A stretch of 64,000 bases of DNA from positions 1,353,501 to 1,417,500 of the forward strand of contig BSBK01001118.1 of assembly GCA_027943335.1 (NCBI GenBank), written 5' to 3'. Below, piece after piece: positions 46,047 through 57,569 of the stretch. The notes under the pieces are model-generated. The model was given only the letters and a program-made list of their open reading frames with translations. It did not search any database and had not been told where the DNA came from. A program made the position numbers and the translations under genes. How positions within the stretch are numbered: the stretch's first letter is position 1; each line of letters begins with the position of its first letter. This DNA comes from Chamaecyparis obtusa (Eukaryota; Streptophyta; Pinopsida; Cupressales; Cupressaceae).

Positions 46047-46546
46047 ACCTCCATGTAACCTCCTCATACACCCCCTTTGTCTTATCTTTGTTGCCTTTCG
46101 TTGTTCATTTGTTCCTCTCTTGTTCTTTCTCATTACATTAATATTGATTGTCCTCTGTACATAACATCATGATGAAAATCCATAATCAAATAGCAAGAAA
46201 ACAACAAATGAGCATCATTTTATTATAATCTAAAGTAACAAACACAAAAATGAAATAAATCAATCATTTCAAAGAAAAATTTACAAACAAAAAATGGAAA
46301 CCTAACTATTACTATCCTGAAAACTGATGCCAAAAAGTGCAGTGAGACCTTCAAACAACTTGTAGTGCTGGTTTCTAGGCCATTGGGAATATATTATATA
46401 GATTTTCTCATAATGTGTAGGGGTTATGGAAAGAAAAAACCAACATTAACATGTTCCTCATAACTTGTAAGGGTTTTAATATGAAAATTTAGAGGTTCAA
46501 CTCTACTTTTCCATAACCTGTATAGGTTCTGCAAAATAGGAACCCA

Positions 46547-46615
<69 letters not shown>

Positions 46616-48200
46616 ATCTTAGTTTATTATCTTTTATGTATGATTGTATTGAGACCATGATTTTGTGCAATGATCAATTTAGTCTTATTGTGTCTTGAAG
46701 ACTATTGATGAAATTCAATCTACAAAAAGGATCTTGTTTATGTACTTACATATAATTGATGGTTGGATTCCAATGATGTTATGGGTTTAGAAATATGTAC
46801 TATGAGAAAATTGGTATTTCGACTATGTATTGGAATCCAGTAGTGTTCCTATGAGAGATTATCATCATGATGTGTATATGATGATTTTTATTTATGATCA
46901 TTTGGATATGTTTAACATAAGTGGACATTAACATTGATTTTGAGTTTTATGCACTTTTGTCTTTTAGTTTTGTTGCTAAGACGATGGTTAGGGGAATGGC
47001 TCTCAAGGGGGGTTGGGGCCTTAAGAGGTTGATAGGGTAACCCATTTTAGAGTAGATAATCAACTGATAACTTAATAATGAACTGAGTTGGGTATAAAAC
47101 ATTAATCAAGATAAATATGATTCCTTGCCCATGGCCATGGGTACTTATGTAGACCATGGATGGGTTGGAGAAGACTTGGTTGCATGTGTGTCGTTGATCT
47201 AACAAATTGACTTCCTTGTCCTCATGAAAGGTTGTTAGTTTTGTATACACTTAAAAAAATTATTTTAGATAGATTTGGTAGCTGATTAGTGGTCAATATT
47301 TCATTTCTAAGATAGTACTTATAATTTTCATACAGGTTTCACATGAGCTCTCACCTAGGATTTGAGGTCTCTAAAGAGAGACTATAAGGGTAACTCAGGA
47401 TAGTGTAAAGCTATGTGATGACACTCTCCTACATGTGTCTTAGAATACCCTTCATTTAGTCATGTGGTGTGTCTCTAGTGTCCCTTGTGTATGCCTTATT
47501 TTATCCCCATGGTATATCTTGTTGTATCCTTTGTGGTATTCATATGTTTTACATTTTTTCCTTGTCTTGGTGATTGTATGTGTGGTGTGGGGCCTTATGT
47601 GTATCTCCTAGCACAGAGAGGTGAGTCTTAGGGCTTCACATGGTCGGGTGGCAATTTTTGTTCTTCTCCATCGAGGTTTGAAGTTTTGTTCATGATCTTT
47701 CTAGATGGATTTTGCATCTTCATTGCAGCTTCAAGATTCATTTAGATAGATGATTCTTATTTTACTTTTGTATTATGCAGTGTATCTCTGAGCATATGTA
47801 TTGGTGTTGTATTGTACACTCCTTGAGGAGATCAATGTTAATGTAATTGTAAGCATGTAGCTGTGACTTGTTGAAATGTAATGTTAGAATTAGATAGTTC
47901 GATGTTGGTATTGACTATCATTATGTACTTATATGTTATCTTTTTATGGACTAAGAATATTTGGATTTGAGGATTAAAATGAATATAGTTTAATGACATT
48001 AATCTCGTGTATTATCTCATTATTGTATAACCATTTTAATTGTGTAATTATACATTACTTAGTATTAATGTTAAGGAACCTAAGAGGACGTAGACTAATG
48101 TTTGGTATTGAGCACTTACACATGTTATTAATGTAATTGTGACGTTTAAATTGAAGTTTTCATTGTTTTAAAAAAAAAACATGTCCTTGCTAGTTTAGTG
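46047..48200. other. 2.1 kb without a recognised gene
   Basis: No credible reading frame or RNA gene. There is a GA microsatellite at 46551-46612 and, near 46400-46530, three loosely similar CATAAYNTGTANGGGTT stretches. Confidence 0.6.
46551..46612. repeat. (GA)n microsatellite, about 31 units
   Basis: Uninterrupted GA tract. Confidence 0.96.
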
Positions 48201-48219
48201 TTTGTCCTCTCAAGTTCCC

Positions 48220-48875
48220 TAGGGAGGCATTACATGTGGAGAAATTCTTTCTAGAACAAAGCTCCATCAGAGAGCGAGAGCAAGTATATAATTAATCTTC
48301 AATAGGGAGACTAAAAAAAATACACTTCACTTCTCTGATTGATATCAAAACTATTTGGAAATCTCAAAGAAACTATGATGAAACAACTATGCCTTGGATC
48401 CAAGTTTAAGCCAAATGAGAGAGGAGAAACCACAATTATTTTACTAAAACAAGGAACAAAAACCCCTTGAAAAAACTCATGACTTAGAGAATGAATAGCT
48501 AATAGACATAATAAAACAGTAAAACTCTTCAAGTGACTCTTTTATTTTGACACCAAATCAAAAGCCACTTAGACTTTAGACTTTTTGAGTCCTTCATAAC
48601 TTCTGATGACTTATTAGATCCCCAATTCGACACCTTTTATGTCTCCTTGTGCATGACCTATCATGTCTCAATATGGATGTAGGAAAGATTGAATTTCATT
48701 TTCTTTAATATATATTTATCACCTCTTCATATTCACCTTTTGGAAATGCAATTACAAATGGTCGTAAGGTACATATATTTAATGTTTCGTTCATGTCCTA
48801 GGGAACACTTTCCAAGGAACATGAAGATGTATGAATAACTTATGATTGCAAGGTTATAGTCATTGTATCCTAACA
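48220..48875 (-). repeat. 3' LTR of element H
   Basis: On the minus strand it begins TGTTAGGATACAATG after the purine-rich GTCAAGTGGAAAAA (48889-48876), and it aligns with pieces of 52430-53959. The TTTCTCCAC box typical of plant copia LTR ends lies near 48240. Its left end is uncertain. Confidence 0.72.
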
Positions 48876-49019
48876 TTTTTCCACTTGACACTATACATTG
48901 CATTTACATCCAAGAGATACATAAAAATAGAATTAAAAACTATGATCAAATCCCATGGTCTTCTTGCACAACCAAAAAAATTTCACAGTCACTAGCTTCA
49001 TAATAGAATCTACAACATT

Positions 49020-49770
49020 ATCAAAAGTGTCAAATTTTTCTATCAAGACCTTACCATTCTCAACCATCTCTCACACATAGTGATATTGAACACAACATGC
49101 TTACTACAAGCATGATACAAGGGATTCTTGAGAAAATATATAACACTTTGACTATCACACCTTATCAACACAGTCCTACAATCAATATCAATGGGAATGT
49201 ATCTATAATCATACCGCCTCCTTAGAGGCATGAGTAGAAGTCATATACTTTTCTTCAGTGATGGACAAAGCAAATTTGGGTTGCCTCTTACTCATTCAAC
49301 TGAAAACTCCTCCAAACAAAATACATAGCCTCTAATGGACCTTTGACTATCCAAGTATCCTGTCAAATCCACATCAACAAATCTGTGTATGTCCAATGAC
49401 TAAACCACATCATCAATACTATGATAAACCAAACATTAATAATCAGAAGTACCTCGCAAATACCTTAACACCCATTTTAAAAAATACAGTGCTCTTTATT
49501 TGGAGTAGACATAAATTTTCTCAAAACGCCCACTGCTTTGGCTATTTGGTCTAGTGCAAATCATTGCATACATCAAACTCCCAATGGCACTAGCATAATG
49601 AACCTTAGACATATTCTCATAATCATCATCAAAACTCAAACACGTGTCTAAACTCATCTTAGTACCACCTGGAAATTGAATACTAACTAGCTTACAGTAA
49701 TGCATATTAAATCTTTGCAAAGTAGTATCAAAATACTTTAGCTTAACCATATATTTATGTGAATCCAATC
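49020..49770 (-). pseudogene. Element H RT end and RNase H
   Basis: 49768-49496 reads RFNMHYCKLVSIQFPGG and VHYASAIGSLMYAMICTRPN, the conserved copia block after RT. 49231-49043 reads VLIRCDSQSVIYFLKNPLYH and ACSKHVVFNI, the C-terminal RNase H block with the catalytic CDS Asp. Stops and frameshifts separate the pieces. Confidence 0.78.
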
Positions 49771-50420
49771 TTTGTTGATCTCTATCCTAGGAATATATTT
49801 TGTAGCTTGTGATTTTTTATATCAAATGTGCCAAAAAGTTGAGCCTTGATTCTCTAATCATCACTTTGTTGTTACCAATAAACATGTCAACAACATACAA
49901 GAGAATAATTAGTATCTAATCATCAATCGCCTTAATATAAAACACAATGATATTCCTTATTCATATAATCCAACTTCAATCCAAAAGTATCAAACTTATA
50001 GTACCACATCCTAGGTGACTCTTGCAAACCATTCAAAGATCTATTTAACATGCAAACTAATTGTTTTTTGCCTTCCACAACAAAATTGTCATGTTGTCAC
50101 AAATAAATCTCCTCTTGAAGATCCCCATGCAAGAAAGCAGTTTTAACATCTATTTTCTCTATCTCAAAATCACAAGCAATAACAATAGACAATAGGAATC
50201 TAAAAGGAATTCAATTTTGCAATAAGAGAGAAAATTTCATTAAAATCAACTCCCTCTCTTTGGGAGTAGCCCTTGGCTACCTATCTGGCCTTGTATCGCT
50301 CTAACCAGATATTTGCTACAAAATTATTTGTAAACACTCACTTGCATCTAATAAAGTTCCTTCCTTTGGAATGACTTAAAATTTCCCAAGTGCTACAACT
50401 ATCTAGGAGTGACCTGCATC
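49771..50420 (-). pseudogene. Element H reverse transcriptase remnant
   Basis: In shifting frames the minus strand shows SLIAKLNS, REIDVKTAFLHGDLQEEIYL, CMLNRSLNGLQESPRMWYYK and GLKLDYMNKEY. These match conserved copia RT blocks in order. The YVDD catalytic box is no longer readable. Clearly dead. Confidence 0.7.
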
Positions 50421-50499
50421 CAGGACAACATCATTTTTTGGGACAGGGGATTCTAAACTTTTAACCTTTTATATTCTCACCATAATCAACAAAGATGCA

Positions 50500-51200
50500 T
50501 TTCTAAGCTTTTGGATCTAGTTTAGGTTGCTTCTCTTGAGGCAATTGAACAAAAGCCTTACAACCAAATACCTTTAAATGTACAATTGAAGGCTTTCTAC
50601 CTGTTCACACTTCATAAGGAGTTTTGTCAATAAGAGTTGAACAAGGAGATCTATTCATCAAATAACAAGTAATACCAACATATTTTGCCCAAAAGCATTT
50701 GTCAAGCTTACCACCACTTTAAACACGCCTACTCTTTCCATTATGATTCAATTAATTCTTTATGCTACCCCATTAGTGAATAATATTCATCTCCATTGTC
50801 AACCCTCAACAATTTTATCTTATAATCTGATTGTTTTTCCACTAAGGCCTTAAATTCCTTAAATTTGGTGAAAACTTTAGATTTAGAATGTATAAAATAA
50901 ATCCAAGTGTATCTCAACAAATCATCAATGAAGGAAACATCATACTGAGGTATACCCTAAAAACATTCGCTCCAAGGACCACACACATCAGAATGAATAA
51001 TTTATAATAATCTCTTTGCCTTATTGATTCCTTTACAAAATGTTGATCTCTTTTGTTTACTAAACACGTAATGCTCATTGAAGTCTTTTTTGTCAACAAA
51101 ATAATTATAAAGACTACCAACATGCTTTTTATTTAGAATGGTCTTAAGACCTTTTTTGCCAGTGTGACTCAATTTTCGATGCTACGTCATATATGCATTT
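50500..51200 (-). pseudogene. Element H integrase remnant
   Basis: Minus-strand pieces RHRKLSHTGKKGLKTILNKK (zinc His pair), IIHSDVCGPWSE (first catalytic Asp), VSFIDDLLRYTWIYFI and LLRVDNGDEYYSL (second Asp) appear in the copia integrase order. Broken by many stops. Confidence 0.72.
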
Positions 51201-51599
51201 TTAGTGCTAGTTACATTGGCAGAGTTACAAAAAGTTGAGGCATTAAGCTAAAACAAAGTCCCTATCCAAGATCCTTTAGCTATCACCAAACTCCCTCTTA
51301 CCAACTTGCATCCAGACTTGTCAAGTGTCACATGCATTCTAAAATCATTCAACTTGGATACAAAAAGAAGATTTCTAACAAATCCTAGAGCAAAACATTA
51401 TCAACGGTTTTTACTCTTGTATCATTGAAACACAACTTTATCTTTCTTTTACCAATAAGATTCTTCATATTGTTGTTGCCAAGGGAAACATCTCCCCCAT
51501 CATATACTTTTTAAGAGGAAAAACACTCTTTGTGAAAGGTCATGGGGTAGGAAGCATCTAAATTGACAAGTGAAAGATCATCACTAACAATGGGCAAAA

Positions 51600-52333
51600 A
51601 TAAATAAAGTATCAAACTCATTATTGAAGGACTTTTTCATGAAAGAATCAACATTATTTTTCTTAAATCTACATTCCTTCTTCGCATGCCCTCTTTTCCT
51701 ACAATTCCAACACTTTTCTCTTTCTAGGGATCATCGATCATCCTCTAGACTTCTTCCCTTTTTATCCCATTTCAACCATTTTTCTTTAATCCTTCCTCAT
51801 ACATGCAAGGCATCTTGGGAACCAATGTTCATATAGTTTCTTTGCATCCCTTTCAAAAAGAAGTGCAAAAATCAAGTTGTCCATTTGTGGCTTTGTACTA
51901 CCACTGCTAATAGTAACAATCTAATTTTCTCAAGATTCAAACAAAGAACAAAGGAACAAGATACATTTATCTTCATCTTCTAGTTTAATAACTATTGATA
52001 CAAATTAACTTATAATTAGATTAAAGGCATTCAATTGAATTGTAACAAATTCACCCTCTTTCATTTTCAAAGAATACAACCTTCTCTTGAGATGTAACTT
52101 GCTGGAAAAAGAAATTAGATTGATGAATGTCACCAATCCTCTTCCACAACGTGTTGCATTGTCTTTTGTGGGGACATTCAAGAGGACATAATCGATAAGA
52201 CAAAAATGTATGTGGCTTGTCATGCTTTGTTGTTCAATTTCTTCCAATCTTCATCTGACAAAGAAGGGTCCTTTGGTTTCTTTTCGTGTGAAGTTGGCAA
52301 CCAATGATCTCTTTCCTCCAAAAGATCTGCCAT
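51600..52333 (-). pseudogene. Element H gag with intact zinc knuckle
   Basis: The minus-strand start at 52333 opens MADLLEERDHWLPTSHEKKP, shortly after the LTR. It degenerates, but a complete CCHC knuckle CWNCRKRGHAKKEC is still readable at 51712-51671, followed by KKNNVDSFMKKSF. Confidence 0.7.
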
Positions 52334-53127
52334 CTTCAGGTTCTACATCTCATAGCCAGTGCCATTGAATTTCTCAATATTGGTGCAAGAAAAAATATAA
52401 AATGAATATACCAAACCAAACACCAAATTTATATGGAGAAACCCTTTCGAAGGAAAAACTCCATCAAAGAGAGAAAGCAAGTATGATATTAATCTTCAAA
52501 AAAGAGACTACAACACTAATGCACTCCACTTCACTTCTCCAAATGATCTTGGAACTACTTGGGAAAATCAAAGAAACTATGATGAACCAACTATGCCTTA
52601 GCTCCAATTTATAGCAAAATGGGAAGAGAAAAACTATTATTACCCCAAAACAAAAGGCCAAAACCACCAGCAAAAAAATCCACACCTTGGAGAATGAATA
52701 GCCAATCGCCATGATAAAATAATACAACTCTTCAAGTGACTCCTCTTTGGACATCAAATCCAAAGCCACTTGACTTTAGACATTATGAATGGTCTGTAAC
52801 TTCCAGTGATTGCTCAGTTAAAATTCCCTGACAATCTACTCACTAAGTGGCTTAATGGTGAAAGATCATTCACACATAACACCCAGATTTATTTATAGAT
52901 TTACAGATATTGCAAACATACATTATAGGTGCATCAACAGATAATGTCAAAATAAGGTTTATTCTCCTGTAAATTTCTAGATTTGTTACTATTTCTTTCA
53001 ATGTTATGATAATACACTAAACTGTATCAATCAAAATAGATACTTCAATTTTTCCTATTAATATTGTGAGCAAAACACGAAGAAACTTCACACAGGCACA
53101 TAATATAAAAATAATAGATAATATATT

Positions 53128-53232
53128 TAAATATTTCTTAAAATCTAACAAATAAAATAAAATAATTGAAATAAAAAAATGTTGAAATCTTCTTGTGGTT
53201 AGTTGTTTTAATTTAAGTTGTTATCTATTGAA
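53128..53232. repeat. Local repeat, copy a (about 100 bp)
   Basis: Starts AATATTTCTTAAAATCTAAC and ends TTTAAGTTGTTATCTA; nearly identical to 53785-53882. Confidence 0.85.
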
Positions 53233-53650
53233 ACATGAAGGTTCTTTTGCCCCAAACCATTCAAGCAGTCAAATATTTAAGCTTCCCAAATTTGGTTCCC
53301 ATACGGGAATAGTTTGAACCGAACTATTAAAAATTTAGCAAATTAAAGTAGTAATTGGATTTGCTCACTTTATTAACTCCACTAATTTACTTATTATTTC
53401 CACTAATTATTTAATATTATGAATATTGAAATTTAACTAATATTAAATAATTAACTCCCTTATTCAAATTAAAATACCAAATCATATTTTATTAGGGGAC
53501 ATTACATTCAGATCCCCAAAAGGACACCATGTCTATTCTCAAAACTTTGTCTCAGTATGCATGAACCTTCATGTTTCAATATGGACATAGGAAATACTAT
53601 ATTTTGTCTACTTTAATTTATCTTTATCACCTTTTCATGTTTATCTCACG

Positions 53651-53905
53651 AAACTGCTTTAACATTATTTGGGAGGGGGTTGTGTCACTCCAAATTATTA
53701 CAAAAGTTTGACCATGTTTGAACCACTTTACATTGCAAAGAGAGTGTGTGTATAATGATTATATTTGATTTTAATGTACTTAAATATTTCTTAAAATCTA
53801 ACAAATAAAATAAAATAATTGAAATAAAAAAATGTTGAAATCTTCTTGTGGTTAGTTGTTTTAATTTGAGTTGTTATCTAATAAATTGTTAGTATTGATA
53901 GTAGA
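53651..53905. repeat. Local repeat, copy b (longer form)
   Basis: GAAACTGCTTTAACATTATT, GGGAGGGG and the block shared with copy a, ending near TTGTTAGTATTGATAG. It matches 53998-54212 joined to 56007-56070. Confidence 0.83.
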
Positions 53906-53997
53906 ACATGGAGACATAAATTGCTTTTGATTACAAGGTTAATGTCACCACATCTAACAACACATAGTCATCCACTATAAAGTTTTGACCAAACCAA

Positions 53998-54212
53998 GAA
54001 AACTGCTTTAACATAATGTGGGAGGGGCCTTGCTGCTCCAATTTATTACAAAAGGCTGACCAACATGTTTGAACCACTTTACATTGCAATACAGTGTGTA
54101 TATAATAATTATATTTGCTTTTTAATATATTTAAAAATATTTCTTAAAATCTACAAAATAAAATGAAATAATTGAAATAAAAAAATATTGAAGTCTTCTT
54201 CTTGTTAGTTGT
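53998..54212. repeat. Local repeat, copy c, left half (split by the LINE)
   Basis: GAAAACTGCTTTAACATAAT through CTTGTTAGTTGTTTT. The rest of the copy resumes at about 56007, beyond the LINE remnant. Confidence 0.8.
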
Positions 54213-54379
54213 TTTTTTATTACTAAAGTAGCTTAACAAGGGGGCTGACCCTTACAAGTCCAAGGCTTGAATGCAAAAATTTAGACCATCAAATAAACCA
54301 AGTAAAAACAACAAAGACTGAGAAAACTGAACACAAAGCACAAAAGCTTAGCCTAAAAGGGAAGGGTCAAACTCACGAC

Positions 54380-55550
54380 ACAAGAGAAGAAGAGTGAGAT
54401 TTCTTTCTACGTTGTCGAACAACTGTCCAGACGATACTATCTTTAGGCTCTCCAACGAAGGAGACACCACTAGGACAGTTGTTAGCACAACGACCAGAGT
54501 GTTGTAGAAGCTAAGCAGTGTCAGCAAAAGCATGGTACAGAGAAGAAATAGAAGTAGATGGAGTGGAAAGGTCCTCATGGCCAGAGGGTGTTGCACTAGC
54601 GGAATTAGGGGCAATAACAAGAATTGTAGCAGGAGCAAGATTTCAGAACAACAACAGAAGCCTAACCCTAATGTGCAACAAGGGCATCATCAAGATTTTT
54701 CGCAGGGGTTTCTTCTTCGTCAACAACCTGTGGATCCTCAAAGGAAGAATCGGAAAGAGAGTCAGTAGAACAGACTATCAAATGATCATTACTTGCAACC
54801 TTCCGCCAAGTAGCAACACCTTTTTGACGCATAAGAGCACAATTAGGAGCCATGTGTCTTGTAGAGAAGTAGAGCCAACAATTGAAGGGAAGGCCCTCAT
54901 AATCAAGCATTTGATTCCATGGCCTTTCCCCAAACATGAGCACCATGTCCCCCGGAAGCGATTGGGAGACATCCATATCAACCAAAATACGAGCAAAAGT
55001 AGAGTGGTCCATAGTAGTCATAGCTTCATCCACCTTCAGGAACCGGCCAAGGGAATTTTCAATTGCCTCAAAGCAAGACACATCTCAGAAATGGGGTGAG
55101 ATATTTGGAAGGTGAACCCACACTAAACACACATTGAGTGGTTCAATAAGAGGGTTAAACAAAATTGTCCAGGGTTTGGCAGAAAGGGGGTGATTCCCCA
55201 AAACCCACAACTTGTTCAAAACCAAATCATGACCTTCTGAAGAAGAAAATGAAGCAATAAAAAAACCCTTAGCACAAGGGTCGAGTTCAATATTACCTAA
55301 GACCAAATGTCTCCAAGAGTTGGTTATCCAGCAGTGCAGATCCGAAAGAGAGGGCCAAAGGCCAGCAAATCTACCAACTAGCTCATGGCTATGGTAGAAA
55401 TCCACATTGTCCACCTGTTCAAGGTCACAAACCACCACAGGTGAGGTTTTGGCAAAAGCAATGGGACGAGCTTTCACCTTTGAGGGGATGTAGCAACAGA
55501 TTTGGCAGCAGGAGCATGAATCCTTCCACTAGTAGCAATAGATTTTTTTT

Positions 55551-55581
<31 letters not shown>

Positions 55582-55995
55582 TTATTTTATTTTTTATTTT
55601 TTTTGGGGGGGGGAATCCCTCCCGTCAGCCTTACTGCAAAAACCACAAACATCGGGAGCCAAAATGACAGCAGACAAACGTTGCCCAGCAGAGGGAGCCC
55701 CGAGACTAGGGCCAGCACCCAAAAGAGATGGAGTGGCATCATCTGCAAGCAAAACACAAGCATTTCCACCGATGTCATAAAAATCCTCAGGGCCAGGGTC
55801 CGTGTGCAGGCCAGAATCAGTGCCACAAGGGGCAACGCCCAGAACAATAAGAGCTCCAAACGTCCCAGCACAAGCACTCCCAACCCCTCCAACAGCCTGT
55901 AAATCCACCGTTGTCGCAGGACTAACAGGCAGAGGCTTCATAGAGGAGCAGGCATTTAAAATCTGCAGCGAGCAGGACGAGACGTTGGCGTGCAT
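54380..55995 (-). pseudogene. LINE ORF1 with DUF4283 and degenerate CCHC
   Basis: The 55477-55085 part reads ELVGRFAGLWPSLSDLHCWI, FIASFSSSEGHDLVL and VWVHLPNISPHF: the DUF4283 domain of plant LINE ORF1 proteins, an RNA-binding nucleocapsid partner of ORF2. A single TGA (55082-55084, TGG in relatives) separates it from 55081-54668, which continues FEAIENSLGRFLKVDEA and FARILVDMDVSQSLPGD to a degenerate knuckle CWLYFSTRHMAPNC (second Cys now Phe). An Ala/Gly-rich N-terminal part (55995-55594) is cut off by an A/T- and G-run microsatellite (55545-55612). Confidence 0.75.
55545..55612. repeat. Compound microsatellite inside LINE ORF1
   Basis: T and A runs, about eight TTA units, more T, then a run of nine or more G (plus strand). 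Confidence 0.9.
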
Positions 55996-56006
55996 CGCTA
56001 GTTATT

Positions 56007-56070
56007 TTCTTGTGCTTAGTTATTGTAATTTAAGTAATTCTCTAATAAATTGTTAGTATTGGTAGTAATG
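56007..56070. repeat. Local repeat, copy c, right half
   Basis: CTTAGTTATTGTAATTTAAG through TTGTTAGTATTGGTAG, matching 53850-53910. Confidence 0.72.
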
Positions 56071-56524
56071 ATACACTTTAATCCTCTTGCCCTTCGCAGG
56101 TCGGGTGTGTCATTCGGGAATACTATCTATTTATGATTCCATCTTGTGTTGCACTATAGTTGTTTGGCAAATGTTTCTCAGTAATCCTGTTATAAATGTT
56201 TCAGTCCCTTTCCCTCAAACTCTTTCCATTTAGTAGGTTGTCAAGATGAATATTTAAATCATTGTCATACCAATAATATGTTCCACCTAGTTGCGTACTT
56301 TGTTGTAAGAAAAAATAATAGACCTATTTTAATGGATCAGGATCCAAGAAAATTGTCAAAAACTACAAGTAAATATCCAGGTTTTTAAAAAAGGAGTCTT
56401 GATGAGTGCTAATGTTATACTTGAAATTGGTCTATTTTTCTTGGCAATGCATAATTTTTTAAGAGGAACACGTGTGCAATCGGAATTGTCTTTTGATGAA
56501 ACATACCCCATGTCCCACCTTTTA

Positions 56525-56708
56525 CTGAAATACAGAGTCTTTTATAGACTGCGAGGACATCACCAAAAAAGCATAAAGGTCATGGGTCAACGATCTGAAT
56601 GGCAGTGCCCAGCATACTGAAATACAGAGTCTTTTATAGACTGCAAGGACATCACCAAAAAAGCATAAAGGTCACTGTTCAACTATCTGAATGGCAGTGC
56701 TGGAGTGA
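56525..56708. repeat. 92-bp tandem duplication
   Basis: Two units starting CTGAAATACAGAGTC at 56525 and 56617. The second runs into the 1-kb repeat copy 2. Confidence 0.9.
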
Positions 56709-57569
56709 ATTGGTGATTGAATGAGTAGATAGCATGAAACTAGTTCATAGTTGATGGTACTTTATGCTCCTTGTAATTCTTTCCATAGTAGCATGAGGAA
56801 ACTGGAAGACAATAAATAGAATGAAGTTCTGTTCCTAAAGCTCTTTCAATTGACCTTGTTAATGAAGGAAAGAAGAAAAAAGAATGTGCAGTTGCCATTC
56901 CCCTGCCAATTTACACATGATTTGTAAACTAATTTACACATTATACACTAAAGTTTTAGCAAGGCACTTACAAATCAGAAAAAGCATGAGAAATTACCCT
57001 GCATGCATTGACTAATTGAATGTTGAGTTATACTCCAGGAGCATGCTCTGTACATGGAAAAATAAAACAAGAAAATTTTCATTATCTTCAAAGATCCATC
57101 TATTTTTTGAATAGGAACATTGATTTTTGTTCATAACACAGACTTCTAGTTCTTTCATTTCTTGCTACATTATCTCTACGACGATTATATGGTCCTCCTC
57201 TTCCTCTTTCTCAATTATGTCAATCTTCCAGCAGTTGATTTTGTTTTTTGGTTAACTTATCAACAGAAGAACTGAATCTACTAGTGTAAGTAATTTCCAC
57301 TCAATTTGCATTTTGTTCATATGCATGGATACGTGGGGAAGTTTTCCCAGGGCCTTCTCTGAGGATCCCATCCATGTAACGTTTTGAAGACAAAGACGTC
57401 TCAAATAATCATAGGCCATACTTGATCTCCCACATTAGATGGGGTAGACCCCAAAAATGGCACTGAAACCCATGGACATGGTCAGGAACGTCAATGACAT
57501 ACCTAGACTGTCTTGACCATTGGACAGACAGCTATCCCCAAACAGTGAATAGCATTTAAAAATGAACAA
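56650..57569. repeat. 1-kb dispersed repeat, copy 2 (empty site of element B)
   Basis: Matches 26849-27854. Here the sequence reads on leftward (CTGCAAGGACATCACC), whereas in copy 1 the same bases abut element B. It lacks about 86 bp present in copy 1. No gene recognised. Confidence 0.88.

Larger units (their letters stand above)
48220..53959 (-). mobile_element. Element H: badly decayed Ty1/copia element
   Basis: On the minus strand, from right to left: 5' LTR (about 52400-53959, enlarged by insertions), gag with an intact zinc knuckle, integrase, RT, RNase H and 3' LTR (about 48220-48875). Both LTRs begin TGTTAG on the minus strand. The LTRs are far more diverged than those of D, and the coding region has a stop or frameshift every few tens of codons, so H is an old insertion. 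Confidence 0.8.
52400..53959 (-). repeat. 5' LTR of element H, enlarged by insertions
   Basis: Blocks 52430-52815, about 53508-53650 and about 53906-53959 align with the 3' LTR at 48220-48875. About 690 bp (52816-53507) and about 255 bp (53651-53905) have no counterpart there. On the minus strand the LTR begins TGTTAGATGTGG at 53959. Confidence 0.68.
54213..56006 (-). mobile_element. ORF1-only LINE remnant
   Basis: A minus-strand insertion whose 3' end (plus 54213-54360) has the T-rich, coding-poor look of plant LINE tails. Flanks TTCTTGTTAGTTGTTTT (about 54197-54213) and TTCTTGTGCTTAGTTATTGT (about 56007-56026) look like a diverged target duplication. The uninterrupted relative at 53841-53905 shows the pre-insertion sequence. 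ORF1 is present but endonuclease and RT are absent. Confidence 0.65.

Noticed and set aside
52340..52400. A primer-binding site for element H
   Set aside because: TGGCACTGGC near 52360 (minus strand) is too far from the tRNA-Met pattern to accept.
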